From contig NZ_FWXV01000005.1 in the NCBI RefSeq assembly GCF_900176515.1, positions 122,507-186,506 on the forward strand: a stretch of DNA of 64,000 bases. The letters run 5' to 3'. Shown here piece by piece: positions 34,662-43,341 of the stretch; positions within the stretch are counted from its first letter, which is position 1, and every line of letters starts with the position of its first letter. The position numbers were made by a program, and so were the translations under genes. The notes beneath the pieces are model-generated. The model saw nothing but the letters and a program-made list of their open reading frames with translations. It made no database searches and was not told where the DNA came from. Source of the stretch: Kibdelosporangium aridum (GTDB lineage: Bacteria; Actinomycetota; Actinomycetes; Mycobacteriales; Pseudonocardiaceae).

Positions 34662-34927
34662 AGTTTTCACTTTCACACAAGAACACCGTCCTCGACGAGT
34701 GGACGGATCTGGCCGTGGCCGAGCTCGGCCTCGGACCGGACGAACTGGACAGACATGCGCTCCTGGACTTGGCGCGCTGTGTCGCCAGAGATGTGGGCGG
34801 CCCGGCCGCGCCACTGACTTGTTATCTGCTTGGAGTTGCCGTCGGGCGAGGAATGTCCTTGTCTGAGGCGATATCCCGAGTGTCCACAGTGGTAGAGAGA
34901 TGGCGCGGCGTGGACTGGCGCGATTGA
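34658..34927 (+). CDS. DUF6457 small protein
   Basis: An 89-residue helical protein (VLDEWTDLAVAELGLGPDELDRHALLDLARCVARDVGGPAAPLTCYLLGVAVGRG). It matches the DUF6457 domain that in actinobacteria occurs fused to, or beside, MobA-type molybdenum cofactor proteins and formate dehydrogenase accessory genes. The GTG at 34658 overlaps the SelB-like stop (GTGA). With a SelB-like partner it looks like a relic or redeployed pair from a molybdo-selenoprotein formate dehydrogenase locus. Family assignment is from memory of the motif. Confidence 0.7.
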   Translation: MKFSLSHKNTVLDEWTDLAVAELGLGPDELDRHALLDLARCVARDVGGPAAPLTCYLLGVAVGRGMSLSEAISRVSTVVERWRGVDWRD

Positions 34928-34964
34928 AGTCTGGACAAAGGGACATTAAGAGGTCCACTATGAA

Positions 34965-34986
34965 GTACATACGGTATGCAGTATGC
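34965..34986. promoter_or_regulatory. Cluster operator site B (before the ThDP lyase gene)
   Basis: Read on the minus strand the core is CATACTGCATACCGTATG. It contains an approximate dyad of GCATAC and GTATGT half-sites. It lies 20-41 bp before the lyase start and downstream of TGGACA (34932-34937), a plausible -35 box. It is the best-preserved of five related sites. Confidence 0.68.
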
Positions 34987-35005
34987 GACCCGAGGAGATG
35001 ACCAG

Positions 35006-36739
35006 ATGGCACAAACGGCCCAGGCGGTGCCCGAGAACGCAGGTGTCGAGGCATCCAACGGTGCCGCGGAGCCCGAGATGATCTCTGGTGGTCACCTCGT
35101 GGCAAAGGCACTCAAGGCCGAAGGTATCGATGTGATCTTCACGCTCTGTGGTGGTCACATCATCGATATCTACGACGGCTGTGTTGACGAGGGCATCGAA
35201 GTGGTCGACGTCCGCCACGAACAGGTGGCGGCACACGCGGCCGACGGATATGCCCGCATCACTGGAAGGCCTGGCTGCGCGGTCGTCACCGCGGGACCCG
35301 GAACCACCGACGCGGTGACCGGTGTAGCGAACGCGTTGCGTGCGGAGAGCCCGATGCTGCTGATCGGCGGCCAGGGCGCGCTGAGCCAGCACAAGATGGG
35401 CTCGCTGCAGGACCTCCCGCACGTCGACATGATGACCCCGATCACCAAGTTCGCCGCGGGCGTCCCGCACACTGAGCGGATCGCCGACCTCGTGTCGATG
35501 GCGTTCCGTGAGTCGATGGCCGGCGCGCCCGGACCGTCGTTCCTGGAGATCCCGCGCGACATCCTGGACGCGAAGGTGCCGCTGGAGAAGGCCCGCATTC
35601 CCGAGGCAGGCCGCTACCGCGCCTCGACCCGGTCGATCGGCGACCCCGCCGACATCGAGCGGCTCGCGGACCTGATCGTGCACTCCGAGAAGCCTTGCGT
35701 GCTGCTCGGCAGCCAGGTCTGGACCACAAGGGGCAGCGACGAGGCGATCGACTTCGTGCGCACGCTGAACATCCCGGCTTTCATGAACGGCTCCGGCCGC
35801 GGCACGCTGCCTCCTGGCGACCCGCACCACTTGCAGCTGGCGCGCCGCTACGCGTTCCAGAACTCGGACCTGATCATCATCGTCGGCACCCCGTTCGACT
35901 TCCGGATGGGTTACGGCAAGCGGCTTTCCCCGAGCGCTACGGTCGTGCAGATCGACCTGGACTACCGCACGGTCGGCAAGAACCGTGACATCGACCTGGG
36001 CATCGTCGGCGACGCCGGCGCCGTGCTCGCCGCTGTCACCCAGGCTGCCTCCGGCCGCACCAGCACCGGTGCCGCCAACCGCAAGGCGTGGCTGGAGGAG
36101 CTGCGTGGCGTCGAGGACGCCGCTTACCAGAAGCGCTTGCCGCGTCAGCACTCCGACTCCACCCCGATCGACCCGTACCGCCTGGTGCACGAGATCAACG
36201 AGTTCCTCACCGAGGACTCCATCTACATCGGCGACGGCGGCGACATCGTCACCTTCTCCGGCCAGGTCGTGCAGCCGAAGTCGCCGGGGCACTGGATGGA
36301 CCCGGGTCCACTCGGGACGCTCGGTGTCGGCATTCCCTTTGTCCTCGCGGCGAAGTACGCCCGCCCGGACAAGGAAGTCGTCGCCCTGTTCGGTGACGGT
36401 GCCTTCTCGCTGACCGGCTGGGACTTCGAGACGCTGGTCCGCTACAACCTGCCGTTCGTCGGCATCGTCGGCAACAACTCGTCGATGAACCAGATCCGCT
36501 ACGGCCAGATCGCCAAGTACGGCGCTGACCGCGGCCGCGTCGGCAACACCCTCGGCGACGTCAAGTACGACGAGTTCGCCAAGATGCTCGGCGGCTACGG
36601 CGAGGAAGTGCGTGACCCCAAGGACATCGGCCCGGCACTGCGCCGCGCCCGCGAGTCCGGCCTGCCCTCGCTGATCAACGTCTGGGTGGACCCCGAGGTC
36701 TACGCGCCAGGCACGATGAACCAGACCATGTACAAGTAG
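35006..36739 (+). CDS. ThDP-dependent lyase of the benzaldehyde lyase / 2-hydroxyacyl-CoA lyase / oxalyl-CoA decarboxylase group
   Basis: A 577-residue ThDP enzyme with PYR, central and PP domains. His51 (CGGHII), Glu72 (DVRHEQ) and Gln135 (SLQDL) fall at a constant offset of 22 from benzaldehyde lyase His29, Glu50 and Gln113. The PP-domain ThDP/Mg motif is GDGAFSLTGWDFETLVRYNLPFVGIVGNN. It lacks the usual N-terminal sequence of oxalyl-CoA decarboxylase. The next gene is a formyl-CoA transferase, so formation of formyl-CoA by cleavage of a 2-hydroxyacyl-CoA, or of oxalyl-CoA, is the best hypothesis. Acetolactate synthase is unlikely given the active-site match. The start at ATG 35006 has GAGGAG upstream. 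Confidence 0.8.
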   Translation: MAQTAQAVPENAGVEASNGAAEPEMISGGHLVAKALKAEGIDVIFTLCGGHIIDIYDGCVDEGIEVVDVRHEQVAAHAADGYARITGRPGCAVVTAGPGTTDAVTGVANALRAESPMLLIGGQGALSQHKMGSLQDLPHVDMMTPITKFAAGVPHTERIADLVSMAFRESMAGAPGPSFLEIPRDILDAKVPLEKARIPEAGRYRASTRSIGDPADIERLADLIVHSEKPCVLLGSQVWTTRGSDEAIDFVRTLNIPAFMNGSGRGTLPPGDPHHLQLARRYAFQNSDLIIIVGTPFDFRMGYGKRLSPSATVVQIDLDYRTVGKNRDIDLGIVGDAGAVLAAVTQAASGRTSTGAANRKAWLEELRGVEDAAYQKRLPRQHSDSTPIDPYRLVHEINEFLTEDSIYIGDGGDIVTFSGQVVQPKSPGHWMDPGPLGTLGVGIPFVLAAKYARPDKEVVALFGDGAFSLTGWDFETLVRYNLPFVGIVGNNSSMNQIRYGQIAKYGADRGRVGNTLGDVKYDEFAKMLGGYGEEVRDPKDIGPALRRARESGLPSLINVWVDPEVYAPGTMNQTMYK

Positions 36740-36755
36740 CAGGGAGGGCACTGTC

Positions 36756-37985
36756 ATGGGCAAGGCACTCGACGGCGTTCGCGTCCTCGACTTCACTCAC
36801 GTCCAGTCAGGGCCCTCCGCCACCCAGATCCTGGCGTGGCTGGGCGCTGATGTGGTCAAAGTGGAGGCTCCGACCGGCGACATCACCCGCAAGCAGCTGC
36901 GGGACCTGCCGGACGCGGACAGCCTCTACTTCACGATGCTCAACTGCAACAAGCGCAGCATCACCCTGAACATGAAGAGCGAGCGGGGCAAGGAACTCTT
37001 CACCCAGATGATCGGCAAGTTCGACATCATGGTTGAGAACTTCGGCCCCGGTGCGGTGGACCGGATGGGGTTCCCGTGGGAGAAGCTCCAGGAGCTCAAC
37101 CCGCGCCTGATCTACGCGTCCATCAAGGGTTTCGGCGAGGGCCCCTACACGCACTACAAGGCGTACGAAGTCGTGGCTCAGGCCATGGGCGGCTCGATGA
37201 GCACAACCGGCTTCGAGGACGGCCCGCCGCTTGCCACGGGAGCGCAGATCGGTGACTCCGGTACCGGTATGCACGCCGTGGCAGGCATTCTTGCCGCGCT
37301 GTACCAGCGCGAGCAGACGGGACGCGGCCAGCGCGTGACGGTCGCGATGCAGCACGCGGTGCTCAACCTGGCCCGCGTCAAGCTCCGCGACCAGCAGCGG
37401 CTGGCCCACGGCCCGCTCAAGGAGTACCCGAACAAGGAGTTCGGCGACACGGTTCCGCGCTCTGGCAACGCTTCCGGCGGTGGCCAGCCGGGATGGGCCG
37501 TGCGGTGCGCGCCGGGTGGGCCGAACGACTACGTCTACGTGATCGTCCAGCCCGTCGGCTGGGAGCCGATCACGCAGCTGATCGGCCGGACCGACCTGAC
37601 CGAGGACCCCGAGTGGGCCACCCCGGAGGCCCGGCTGAACAAGCTGGACAAGATGTTCCAGATGATCGAGGAATGGTCGATCAACCACAGCAAGTACGAC
37701 GTGCTCGCGATGCTGAACAAGCACAACATCCCATGTGGACCGATCCTGTCCACGAAGGAGATCATCGAAGACGAGTCGTTGCGCGCCAACGAGATGGTCG
37801 TCGATGTCCCGCACCCGCAGCGCGGCACGTTCACCACGGTCGGCATGCCGATCAAGCTTTCGGACTCGCCTGCGGAGGTCGAGCGCTCACCGCTGCTCGG
37901 CGAACACAACAAGGATATCTACGTCCAGGAACTGGGCGTCGCCGAGGAAGAGCTGACCGAGCTCTCCGCGAACGGAGTGATCTGA
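36756..37985 (+). CDS. frc: Formyl-CoA transferase, CaiB/BaiF class III
   Basis: A 409-residue class III CoA transferase very similar to E. coli YfdW/Frc. It shows FTHVQSGPSATQILAWLGADVVKVE, TRKQLRDLPDADSLYFTMLNCNKRSI, catalytic Asp167 in GDSGTGMH, and the mobile glycine loop in ASGGGQPGW. The characterised enzymes move CoA from formyl-CoA to oxalate, releasing formate. The gene follows the ThDP lyase by 16 bp (GGGAGGG ribosome site). The acceptor here could be oxalate or another carboxylate. Formate would pass to the NAD-dependent dehydrogenase at 29725. Confidence 0.9.
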   Translation: MGKALDGVRVLDFTHVQSGPSATQILAWLGADVVKVEAPTGDITRKQLRDLPDADSLYFTMLNCNKRSITLNMKSERGKELFTQMIGKFDIMVENFGPGAVDRMGFPWEKLQELNPRLIYASIKGFGEGPYTHYKAYEVVAQAMGGSMSTTGFEDGPPLATGAQIGDSGTGMHAVAGILAALYQREQTGRGQRVTVAMQHAVLNLARVKLRDQQRLAHGPLKEYPNKEFGDTVPRSGNASGGGQPGWAVRCAPGGPNDYVYVIVQPVGWEPITQLIGRTDLTEDPEWATPEARLNKLDKMFQMIEEWSINHSKYDVLAMLNKHNIPCGPILSTKEIIEDESLRANEMVVDVPHPQRGTFTTVGMPIKLSDSPAEVERSPLLGEHNKDIYVQELGVAEEELTELSANGVI

Positions 37986-37989
37986 TCCC

Positions 37990-40122
37990 ATGAGTTACGA
38001 CGCCGAGACGGTCCGGGAGATCCTGGACAAGGTGCGGGCTGAGGGCCGCGATTCGCTGACCGCCCCTGAGGGCAAGCGCGTCTGCGACGCCTATGGCATC
38101 CCGACACCCGGCGAAGGACTGGCCGCGACCGCCGACGAGGCGGTCGCGCTGGCCGAGAAGATCGGCTTCCCGGTCGTGCTGAAGATCGTGTCGCCGGACA
38201 TCCTGCACAAGACCGAGGCAGGCGGCGTGCTCGTCGGAGTGTCCGATTCGGACGCCGCACGGGCCGGCTTCGAGAAGATCATCGCCAACGCGAAGAACTA
38301 CAAGGCCGACGCGCAGATCGACGGCGTTCAGGTGCAGCAGATGGTCGGTGGTGGCCAAGAGGTCATCATCGGTGCCACGACCGACCCGACGTTCGGCAAG
38401 GTTGTCGCTTTCGGACTCGGCGGTGTGCTCGTCGAGGTGCTGAAGGACGTCACCTTCCGGCTCGCGCCGGTGTCACAGGACGAAGCTGTGTCCATGCTGG
38501 ACGGCATCGCCGCCGCCGAGGTCCTCAAGGGAGCTCGTGGCGCCGACCCGGTCGACGCGGACACGCTCGCCGACGTGCTGCGCCGAGTGTCCGAACTGGT
38601 CACTGACTTCCCGGAGATCAGCGAGTTCGACCTCAACCCGGTGTTCGCCTCCAAGGACGGCGCGGTGGCCGCGGACGTGCGGATCATCCTGCAGACCGGC
38701 CCGGTCCCGCAGAAGCGCCAGATCCCGCAGGAGGAGATCCTGCGGGTGATGACCAAGATGATGAACCCGACCGCCGTTGCCGTGATCGGTGCCTCCGACC
38801 AGGAGGGCAAGATCGGCAACTCGGTGATGAAGAACCTGATCAACGGCGGCTACCAGGGCGGGATCCACCCGATCAACCCGAAGGCCGACGAGATCATGGG
38901 CCGCAAGGCATACAAGTCGGTCAAGGACATCCCCGGTGACGTCGACGTCGCGGTCTTCGCCATCCCGGCGAAGTTCGTGCCCGCGGCGCTGGAAGAGTGC
39001 GGCGACAAGGAAATCCCGGCCGCGGTGCTCATTCCGTCCGGCTTCGCCGAGACCGGGAACCACGAGCTGCAGGACGAGATCGTCGAGATCGCCGCGCGGC
39101 GAAACATCCGGATGCTCGGCCCGAACATCTACGGCTACTACTACACACCGCAGAACCTCTGTGCGACGTTCTGCACGCCGTACGACGTGAAGGGTGGCGT
39201 CGCGCTGACGTCGCAGAGTGGCGGTATCGGCATGGCGATCCTCGGTTTCGCCAGGTCCACCAAGATGGGTGTGTCGGCGATCGTCGGGCTGGGCAACAAG
39301 TCCGACATCGACGAGGACGACCTGCTGACGTACTTCGAGCAGGACGACAACACCAACGTCATGGCGATGCACCTGGAAGACCTCAAGGACGGCAGGGCGT
39401 TCGTCGACGCGGCGAAGCGGATGACCAAGAAGAAGCCGGTCATCGTGCTCAAAGCGGGACGTACCGACATGGGTGCGCGTGCGGCCAGCTCGCACACGGG
39501 TGCCTTGGCGGGCAACGACAAGGTGTACGACGACATCCTCAAGCAGGCAGGCGTGATCAGGGCGCCCGGCCTGAACGAGATGCTGGAGTACGCCCGTGGC
39601 GTGCCGCTTCTGCCGACGCCGCAAGGCGAAAACGTCGTGATCATTACTGGCGCCGGTGGGTCCGGTGTGCTGCTTTCGGACGCCGTTGTCGCAGAAGGAC
39701 TGTCCTTGATGGACATTCCGCCGGACCTCGACGAGGCGTTCCGCAAGTTCATCCCGCCGTTCGGTGCGGCGGGCAACCCGATCGACATCACCGGTGGTGA
39801 ACCGCCGTCAACGTACGAGGCCACCATCCGCCTGGGACTTGAGGACCCCAGGATCCACTCGCTGATCCTCGGCTACTGGCACACCATTGTCACACCCCCT
39901 ATGGTGTTCGCCGAGTTGACCGCGCGAGTCGTCGAGGAGGCCAGGGCGAAGGGCATCGACAAGCCGGTGGTGGCATCACTCGCCGGTGACGTCGAGGTGG
40001 AACGCGCTTGCGAATACCTGTACGACAGGCGCATTGTGGCGTACCCGTACACCACCGAGAAGCCGGTGGCGGTGCTGGGTGCGAAGTACCGGTGGGCCAG
40101 GGCGGCAGGACTGCTCGGCTGA
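37990..40122 (+). CDS. ADP-forming acyl-CoA synthetase, ATP-grasp domain first
   Basis: A 710-residue NDP-forming acyl-CoA ligase. Residues 1-235 are the ATP-grasp domain (GFPVVLKIVSPDILHKTEAGGV; FGLGGVLVEVLKDVTFRLAP; EFDLNPVF). The CoA-binding Rossmann domain follows at about 260-390 (AVAVIGASDQEGKIGN; GPNIYG), then the ligase domain with phospho-acceptor His502 in SSHTGALAG. Most fused relatives have the CoA-binding domain first. It could prime the pathway by making the first acyl-CoA, or recover ATP from one. Starts 4 bp after frc. Substrate unknown. Confidence 0.85.
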   Translation: MSYDAETVREILDKVRAEGRDSLTAPEGKRVCDAYGIPTPGEGLAATADEAVALAEKIGFPVVLKIVSPDILHKTEAGGVLVGVSDSDAARAGFEKIIANAKNYKADAQIDGVQVQQMVGGGQEVIIGATTDPTFGKVVAFGLGGVLVEVLKDVTFRLAPVSQDEAVSMLDGIAAAEVLKGARGADPVDADTLADVLRRVSELVTDFPEISEFDLNPVFASKDGAVAADVRIILQTGPVPQKRQIPQEEILRVMTKMMNPTAVAVIGASDQEGKIGNSVMKNLINGGYQGGIHPINPKADEIMGRKAYKSVKDIPGDVDVAVFAIPAKFVPAALEECGDKEIPAAVLIPSGFAETGNHELQDEIVEIAARRNIRMLGPNIYGYYYTPQNLCATFCTPYDVKGGVALTSQSGGIGMAILGFARSTKMGVSAIVGLGNKSDIDEDDLLTYFEQDDNTNVMAMHLEDLKDGRAFVDAAKRMTKKKPVIVLKAGRTDMGARAASSHTGALAGNDKVYDDILKQAGVIRAPGLNEMLEYARGVPLLPTPQGENVVIITGAGGSGVLLSDAVVAEGLSLMDIPPDLDEAFRKFIPPFGAAGNPIDITGGEPPSTYEATIRLGLEDPRIHSLILGYWHTIVTPPMVFAELTARVVEEARAKGIDKPVVASLAGDVEVERACEYLYDRRIVAYPYTTEKPVAVLGAKYRWARAAGLLG

Positions 40123-40141
40123 CAACCGCGTAGAAAGAGCT

Positions 40142-40190
40142 CCTCGCGGCGGGTACTTCCAGCGCTCGACACGAAGTACCCGCCTCGAGG
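40142..40190 (+). terminator. Long hairpin between the acyl-CoA synthetase and transporter genes
   Basis: Arms CCTCG-C-GGCGGGTACTTC and GAAGTACCCGCC-T-CGAGG form 17 pairs with one mismatch around a 13-nt loop. It follows the synthetase stop by 19 bp and lies 80 bp before the next start. No long U-tract follows, so it may attenuate, stabilise or mark a processing point rather than fully terminate. Confidence 0.65.
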
Positions 40191-40269
40191 TAGAAAAGGG
40201 GCAAGTAGTAGCACAGGGGTTGTCCGACCGGGAAGTACATCGAAATTCCTCAAAGGAGAGGGGTCTGAG

Positions 40270-41760
40270 ATGGAGACCTCGAAAACCCCGGCAGCCGGGC
40301 CGAATGCAGTCGCCGGCGAGGAGAGAGTGTGGCGGGCCGGTCGGCTCGATCCCATGCCCATCCGTACCCTGCCAGAAGCACCACCGTCGGTTCACTTGCT
40401 TGGACCGACCGTCTTCCTGGTCGCCCTTGGCGTCGGTATGGGCGAGTCCTACATGTGGCCGAGGCTGGTGCTGGTCTTCGGCCCGGAGATCAGGTGGTTG
40501 TTCCTGATCGGTGTGACCCTGCAGGCCGTGGTGATGCTGGAGATGGCGCGCTATGCGATGGCCACCGGCGAGAGCATCTTCACTGGTGCGGCCCGCGTGT
40601 TCAAACCGATCATGTGGTTCTTCTTCATCACGGCCATATTGGTCTATATCTGGCCAGGTCACCTGTCAGCGGGCGCCGCGGCGTTCGAACAGATAACAGG
40701 CATACCTTGGGTTGTGACCGCCTGCGTTGCCATGGTCCTGGTGGGCGTGTTGTTCAGCCTCGCCAGGGTCATCTACAACCTGCTGGAGAACGTCCTCGCG
40801 CTCCTCATCGGGCTGTTGGTCGTCGGCACAGCCGTGATCGCGTCCATGGTGGGCAGCTGGGGCGACCTCACGTCCACCATCACCGGCATGTTCAACTTCG
40901 GGTACTTCCCATCCGGCGCGATGAACGCCGAATGGTTCCCGATCGTGGTCGGTGCCATCGCGTTCGCGGGTCCGTCGGGTATGCAGCAGATGTGGTACAC
41001 GCTGCACCTGCGCGACAGCGGTGCCGGTATGGGTTCGCACATCCCGAAGCTGCGAGGGCTGCGGCACGCGGGTGAACAAGAAGAAATGCCGAACCGCGGT
41101 TTCATGTTCGACACGGACAACCCGGACGAGATGCGCAAGTGGAAAGGGTGGCGGCGCTGGGTCACCTTCGATGCCCTGTTGTTGTTCTGGGGCGTCACCA
41201 TGCTTGTCACTGTCTCGTTCACCGTGCTCGCGCAATCCGCGGCCAGGGCCAACCCGGACGTCAAGACCCTCATCGAGGGTGGCGACCGTTCGGCGGCACT
41301 GCAGGCGATGTCCGACGCGTTCGCCGCGGCCGGTGGTTCGGTACTAGGCACGGCCTTCTTCGGCTTCATCGCACTGATCGGTATGAACGCGACCCTGGGT
41401 CTGTTCGACTCGTTCTCGCGTGGCCAGGCGGACATGACGTATTTCTTCGTCAAGGGCGCCAAGCGGTTCAAGATGTCACACCTCTACGCGTTCTTCCTGT
41501 GGGGCGTGATCATCTTCGGCATCCTGATCCTGAACTTCGGGCCTGCCGACGGACCTGAGGCCGTGCTGGACATCCTGGCGTTCCTCTCCACGTTCGCCAT
41601 GGGTGCCTACTGCGTCGTGTTGTTGCTGGTGAACAACAAGATGCTGCCGAAACCCATCCGGCCCAAGTGGTACCAGAACGCCATCATCGGCTTCGGTGCG
41701 GTGTTCTATCTGGGCATGCTGTTCTACAGCTTGATTGCCTTCGGGGTGGTTGTGGACTGA
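40270..41760 (+). CDS. Nramp-related membrane transporter lacking metal-binding motifs
   Basis: A 496-residue protein with about 11 helices in the LeuT fold of the Nramp family. The helix 1 break, DPGN in metal transporters, reads GVGMGESYMWPR. Helix 6, normally with MPH, reads AFAGPSGMQQMW. Without the Asp/Asn and Met ligands it is unlikely to carry Mn or Fe. Its operon position suggests uptake or export of the organic anion handled by the enzymes upstream. The start at 40270 has GGAGAGG. Cytosolic N-tail of about 40 residues. Confidence 0.8.
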   Translation: METSKTPAAGPNAVAGEERVWRAGRLDPMPIRTLPEAPPSVHLLGPTVFLVALGVGMGESYMWPRLVLVFGPEIRWLFLIGVTLQAVVMLEMARYAMATGESIFTGAARVFKPIMWFFFITAILVYIWPGHLSAGAAAFEQITGIPWVVTACVAMVLVGVLFSLARVIYNLLENVLALLIGLLVVGTAVIASMVGSWGDLTSTITGMFNFGYFPSGAMNAEWFPIVVGAIAFAGPSGMQQMWYTLHLRDSGAGMGSHIPKLRGLRHAGEQEEMPNRGFMFDTDNPDEMRKWKGWRRWVTFDALLLFWGVTMLVTVSFTVLAQSAARANPDVKTLIEGGDRSAALQAMSDAFAAAGGSVLGTAFFGFIALIGMNATLGLFDSFSRGQADMTYFFVKGAKRFKMSHLYAFFLWGVIIFGILILNFGPADGPEAVLDILAFLSTFAMGAYCVVLLLVNNKMLPKPIRPKWYQNAIIGFGAVFYLGMLFYSLIAFGVVVD

Positions 41761-42320
41761 TGACAGTGCCGAATGAACGAGAGGCAGCACGAGTACGCGA
41801 GATGGCAGAACTGGGTCGTCCCGGTTTCGCCGTCGGCTTCCTGGCCGGCAGCTTCGCCGGACTGATGGCACTGGTCGTCGGTCAGCCGTTGAGCTGGGCG
41901 TTGGTGAGTGTCCTGGCGCTCGGGTTGCCGCTCGGGCTACTCGGCGCCGTCTACAGTGTCCTGATCGCATACGGCAAGGTCAGGCTCGGCACGTTCGCGC
42001 CTGTCTGCCTGTTCTGGCTGATCGGTTTCCCCCTGTCGCGTCTGCTGCAGGAGGGGCTGACTCACCTGGTGCTGACCGGAGAACTCGGCGGCCCGCCCGA
42101 TGTCCTTGGTTTCCTTGCGTACCAAGGAATTCTCAGCGCGGGATTCGCGTTCGGGTTTCTCTGGCTGCACGAACGCCTTGCACCACGCTGGTGGTACAAG
42201 ATGTCCGACCATAACCCCGCTGCGCTGCGGGTCTATGAACGCTACGCCTCACATGCGCGTGTCATGTGGGAGGCGCGAGAGGCCCGTAAACGCAGGCGGG
42301 AGGCGAGCAAGTCCCGATGA
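41760..42320 (+). CDS. Small membrane protein of unknown function
   Basis: A 186-residue protein with four hydrophobic segments (about 20-42, 44-68, 78-100, 118-140) and basic C-terminal tail (RKRRREASKSR). Its ATG overlaps the transporter stop (TGATG) and its own stop overlaps terC, so it is tightly coupled to both. I recognise no family. A subunit or accessory of the Nramp-like transporter is plausible. Confidence 0.65.
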   Translation: MTVPNEREAARVREMAELGRPGFAVGFLAGSFAGLMALVVGQPLSWALVSVLALGLPLGLLGAVYSVLIAYGKVRLGTFAPVCLFWLIGFPLSRLLQEGLTHLVLTGELGGPPDVLGFLAYQGILSAGFAFGFLWLHERLAPRWWYKMSDHNPAALRVYERYASHARVMWEAREARKRRREASKSR

Positions 42321-43303
42321 ACATCCCCACATGGGTTTGGCTGGTCACAGTGGCCGGTCTGTCCGCCATGATCCTGTTCGACTTCTATCTGGTGTCGCGC
42401 AATCCGCGGAAACCCTCCATGCGGGAATGCACCTTGTGGGTGTCCGCGTACGTGGGACTCGCCGTCCTCTTCGGACTCGGCGTGACCCTGTTCGCGGGTG
42501 GACAGAGTGGTGGTGAGTTCTTCGCAGGCTGGATCACCGAGTATTCGCTTTCGGTGGACAACCTGTTCGTCTTCATCATCATCATGGGCGCCTTCGCTGT
42601 ACCCAAGCAGTTCCAGCAGAAGGTGCTGTCGATCGGGATCGTCCTGGCACTGCTGATGAGGGGCCTCTTCATCGCAGTGGGAGCCCAGGCCGTTTCCCGA
42701 TTCGACTGGCTGTTCTACATCTTTGGTGCCTTCCTCATCTACACGGCCTGGAAGCTCATCCGCCACCAGGACGACGACGAGGAAGAATTCAAAGAGAACG
42801 CGGTTCTCCGTGTAGCCAAGAAATTCCTGCCAGCCACGGACTCCTATGACGGGGCCAGGATGACCACCCGGGTGGACGGGCGCAAGATGGTCACCCCGAT
42901 GTTGATCGTGATGATCGCCATCGGTACGACCGACTTGCTCTTCGCCCTTGATTCCATCCCGGCCATCTTCGGCCTCACCAAGGAGCCCTACCTGGTGTTC
43001 ACCGCGAACGCGTTCGCCCTGATGGGCCTGCGGCAGCTGTACTTCCTGATCGGCGGCTTGCTGGACAAGCTCGTCTACCTCAGCAAGGGGCTGTCGATAG
43101 TTCTCGCCTTCATTGGCGTGAAGCTCGTGTTCGAGGCTCTGCACCACGACGGTGTGAGCTGGGCTCCGGAGATTCCCATCCTTGTTTCGCTCGGCATCAT
43201 TCTCGGCACACTGGCAGTGACGACGGTGGCGAGCTTGCTCAAGGTTCGGCGGCAACCGAAGGAATCGGCGCCCGAGTCAGTGACCGTTTCGGCGGCTGAC
43301 TGA
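42317..43303 (+). CDS. TerC family membrane protein
   Basis: A 328-residue TerC/Alx-type protein with eight or nine helices. The conserved acidic helices EYSLSVDNLFVF and GTTDLLFALDSIPAIFG are intact. TerC relatives handle manganese or assist metalation of exported proteins. It is coupled (ATGA) to the 186-residue membrane protein. The ThDP lyase needs a divalent metal, but any link is speculative. Confidence 0.9.
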   Translation: MNIPTWVWLVTVAGLSAMILFDFYLVSRNPRKPSMRECTLWVSAYVGLAVLFGLGVTLFAGGQSGGEFFAGWITEYSLSVDNLFVFIIIMGAFAVPKQFQQKVLSIGIVLALLMRGLFIAVGAQAVSRFDWLFYIFGAFLIYTAWKLIRHQDDDEEEFKENAVLRVAKKFLPATDSYDGARMTTRVDGRKMVTPMLIVMIAIGTTDLLFALDSIPAIFGLTKEPYLVFTANAFALMGLRQLYFLIGGLLDKLVYLSKGLSIVLAFIGVKLVFEALHHDGVSWAPEIPILVSLGIILGTLAVTTVASLLKVRRQPKESAPESVTVSAAD

Positions 43304-43341
43304 CTAGCGGTTACCAGAGGTGGACGTCAGGGCAGTGACTA

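Noticed and set aside
35006..36739. Acetolactate synthase
   Set aside because: The active-site His, Glu and Gln match benzaldehyde lyase, and the neighbours handle formyl-CoA; there is no ilvN or ilvC nearby.
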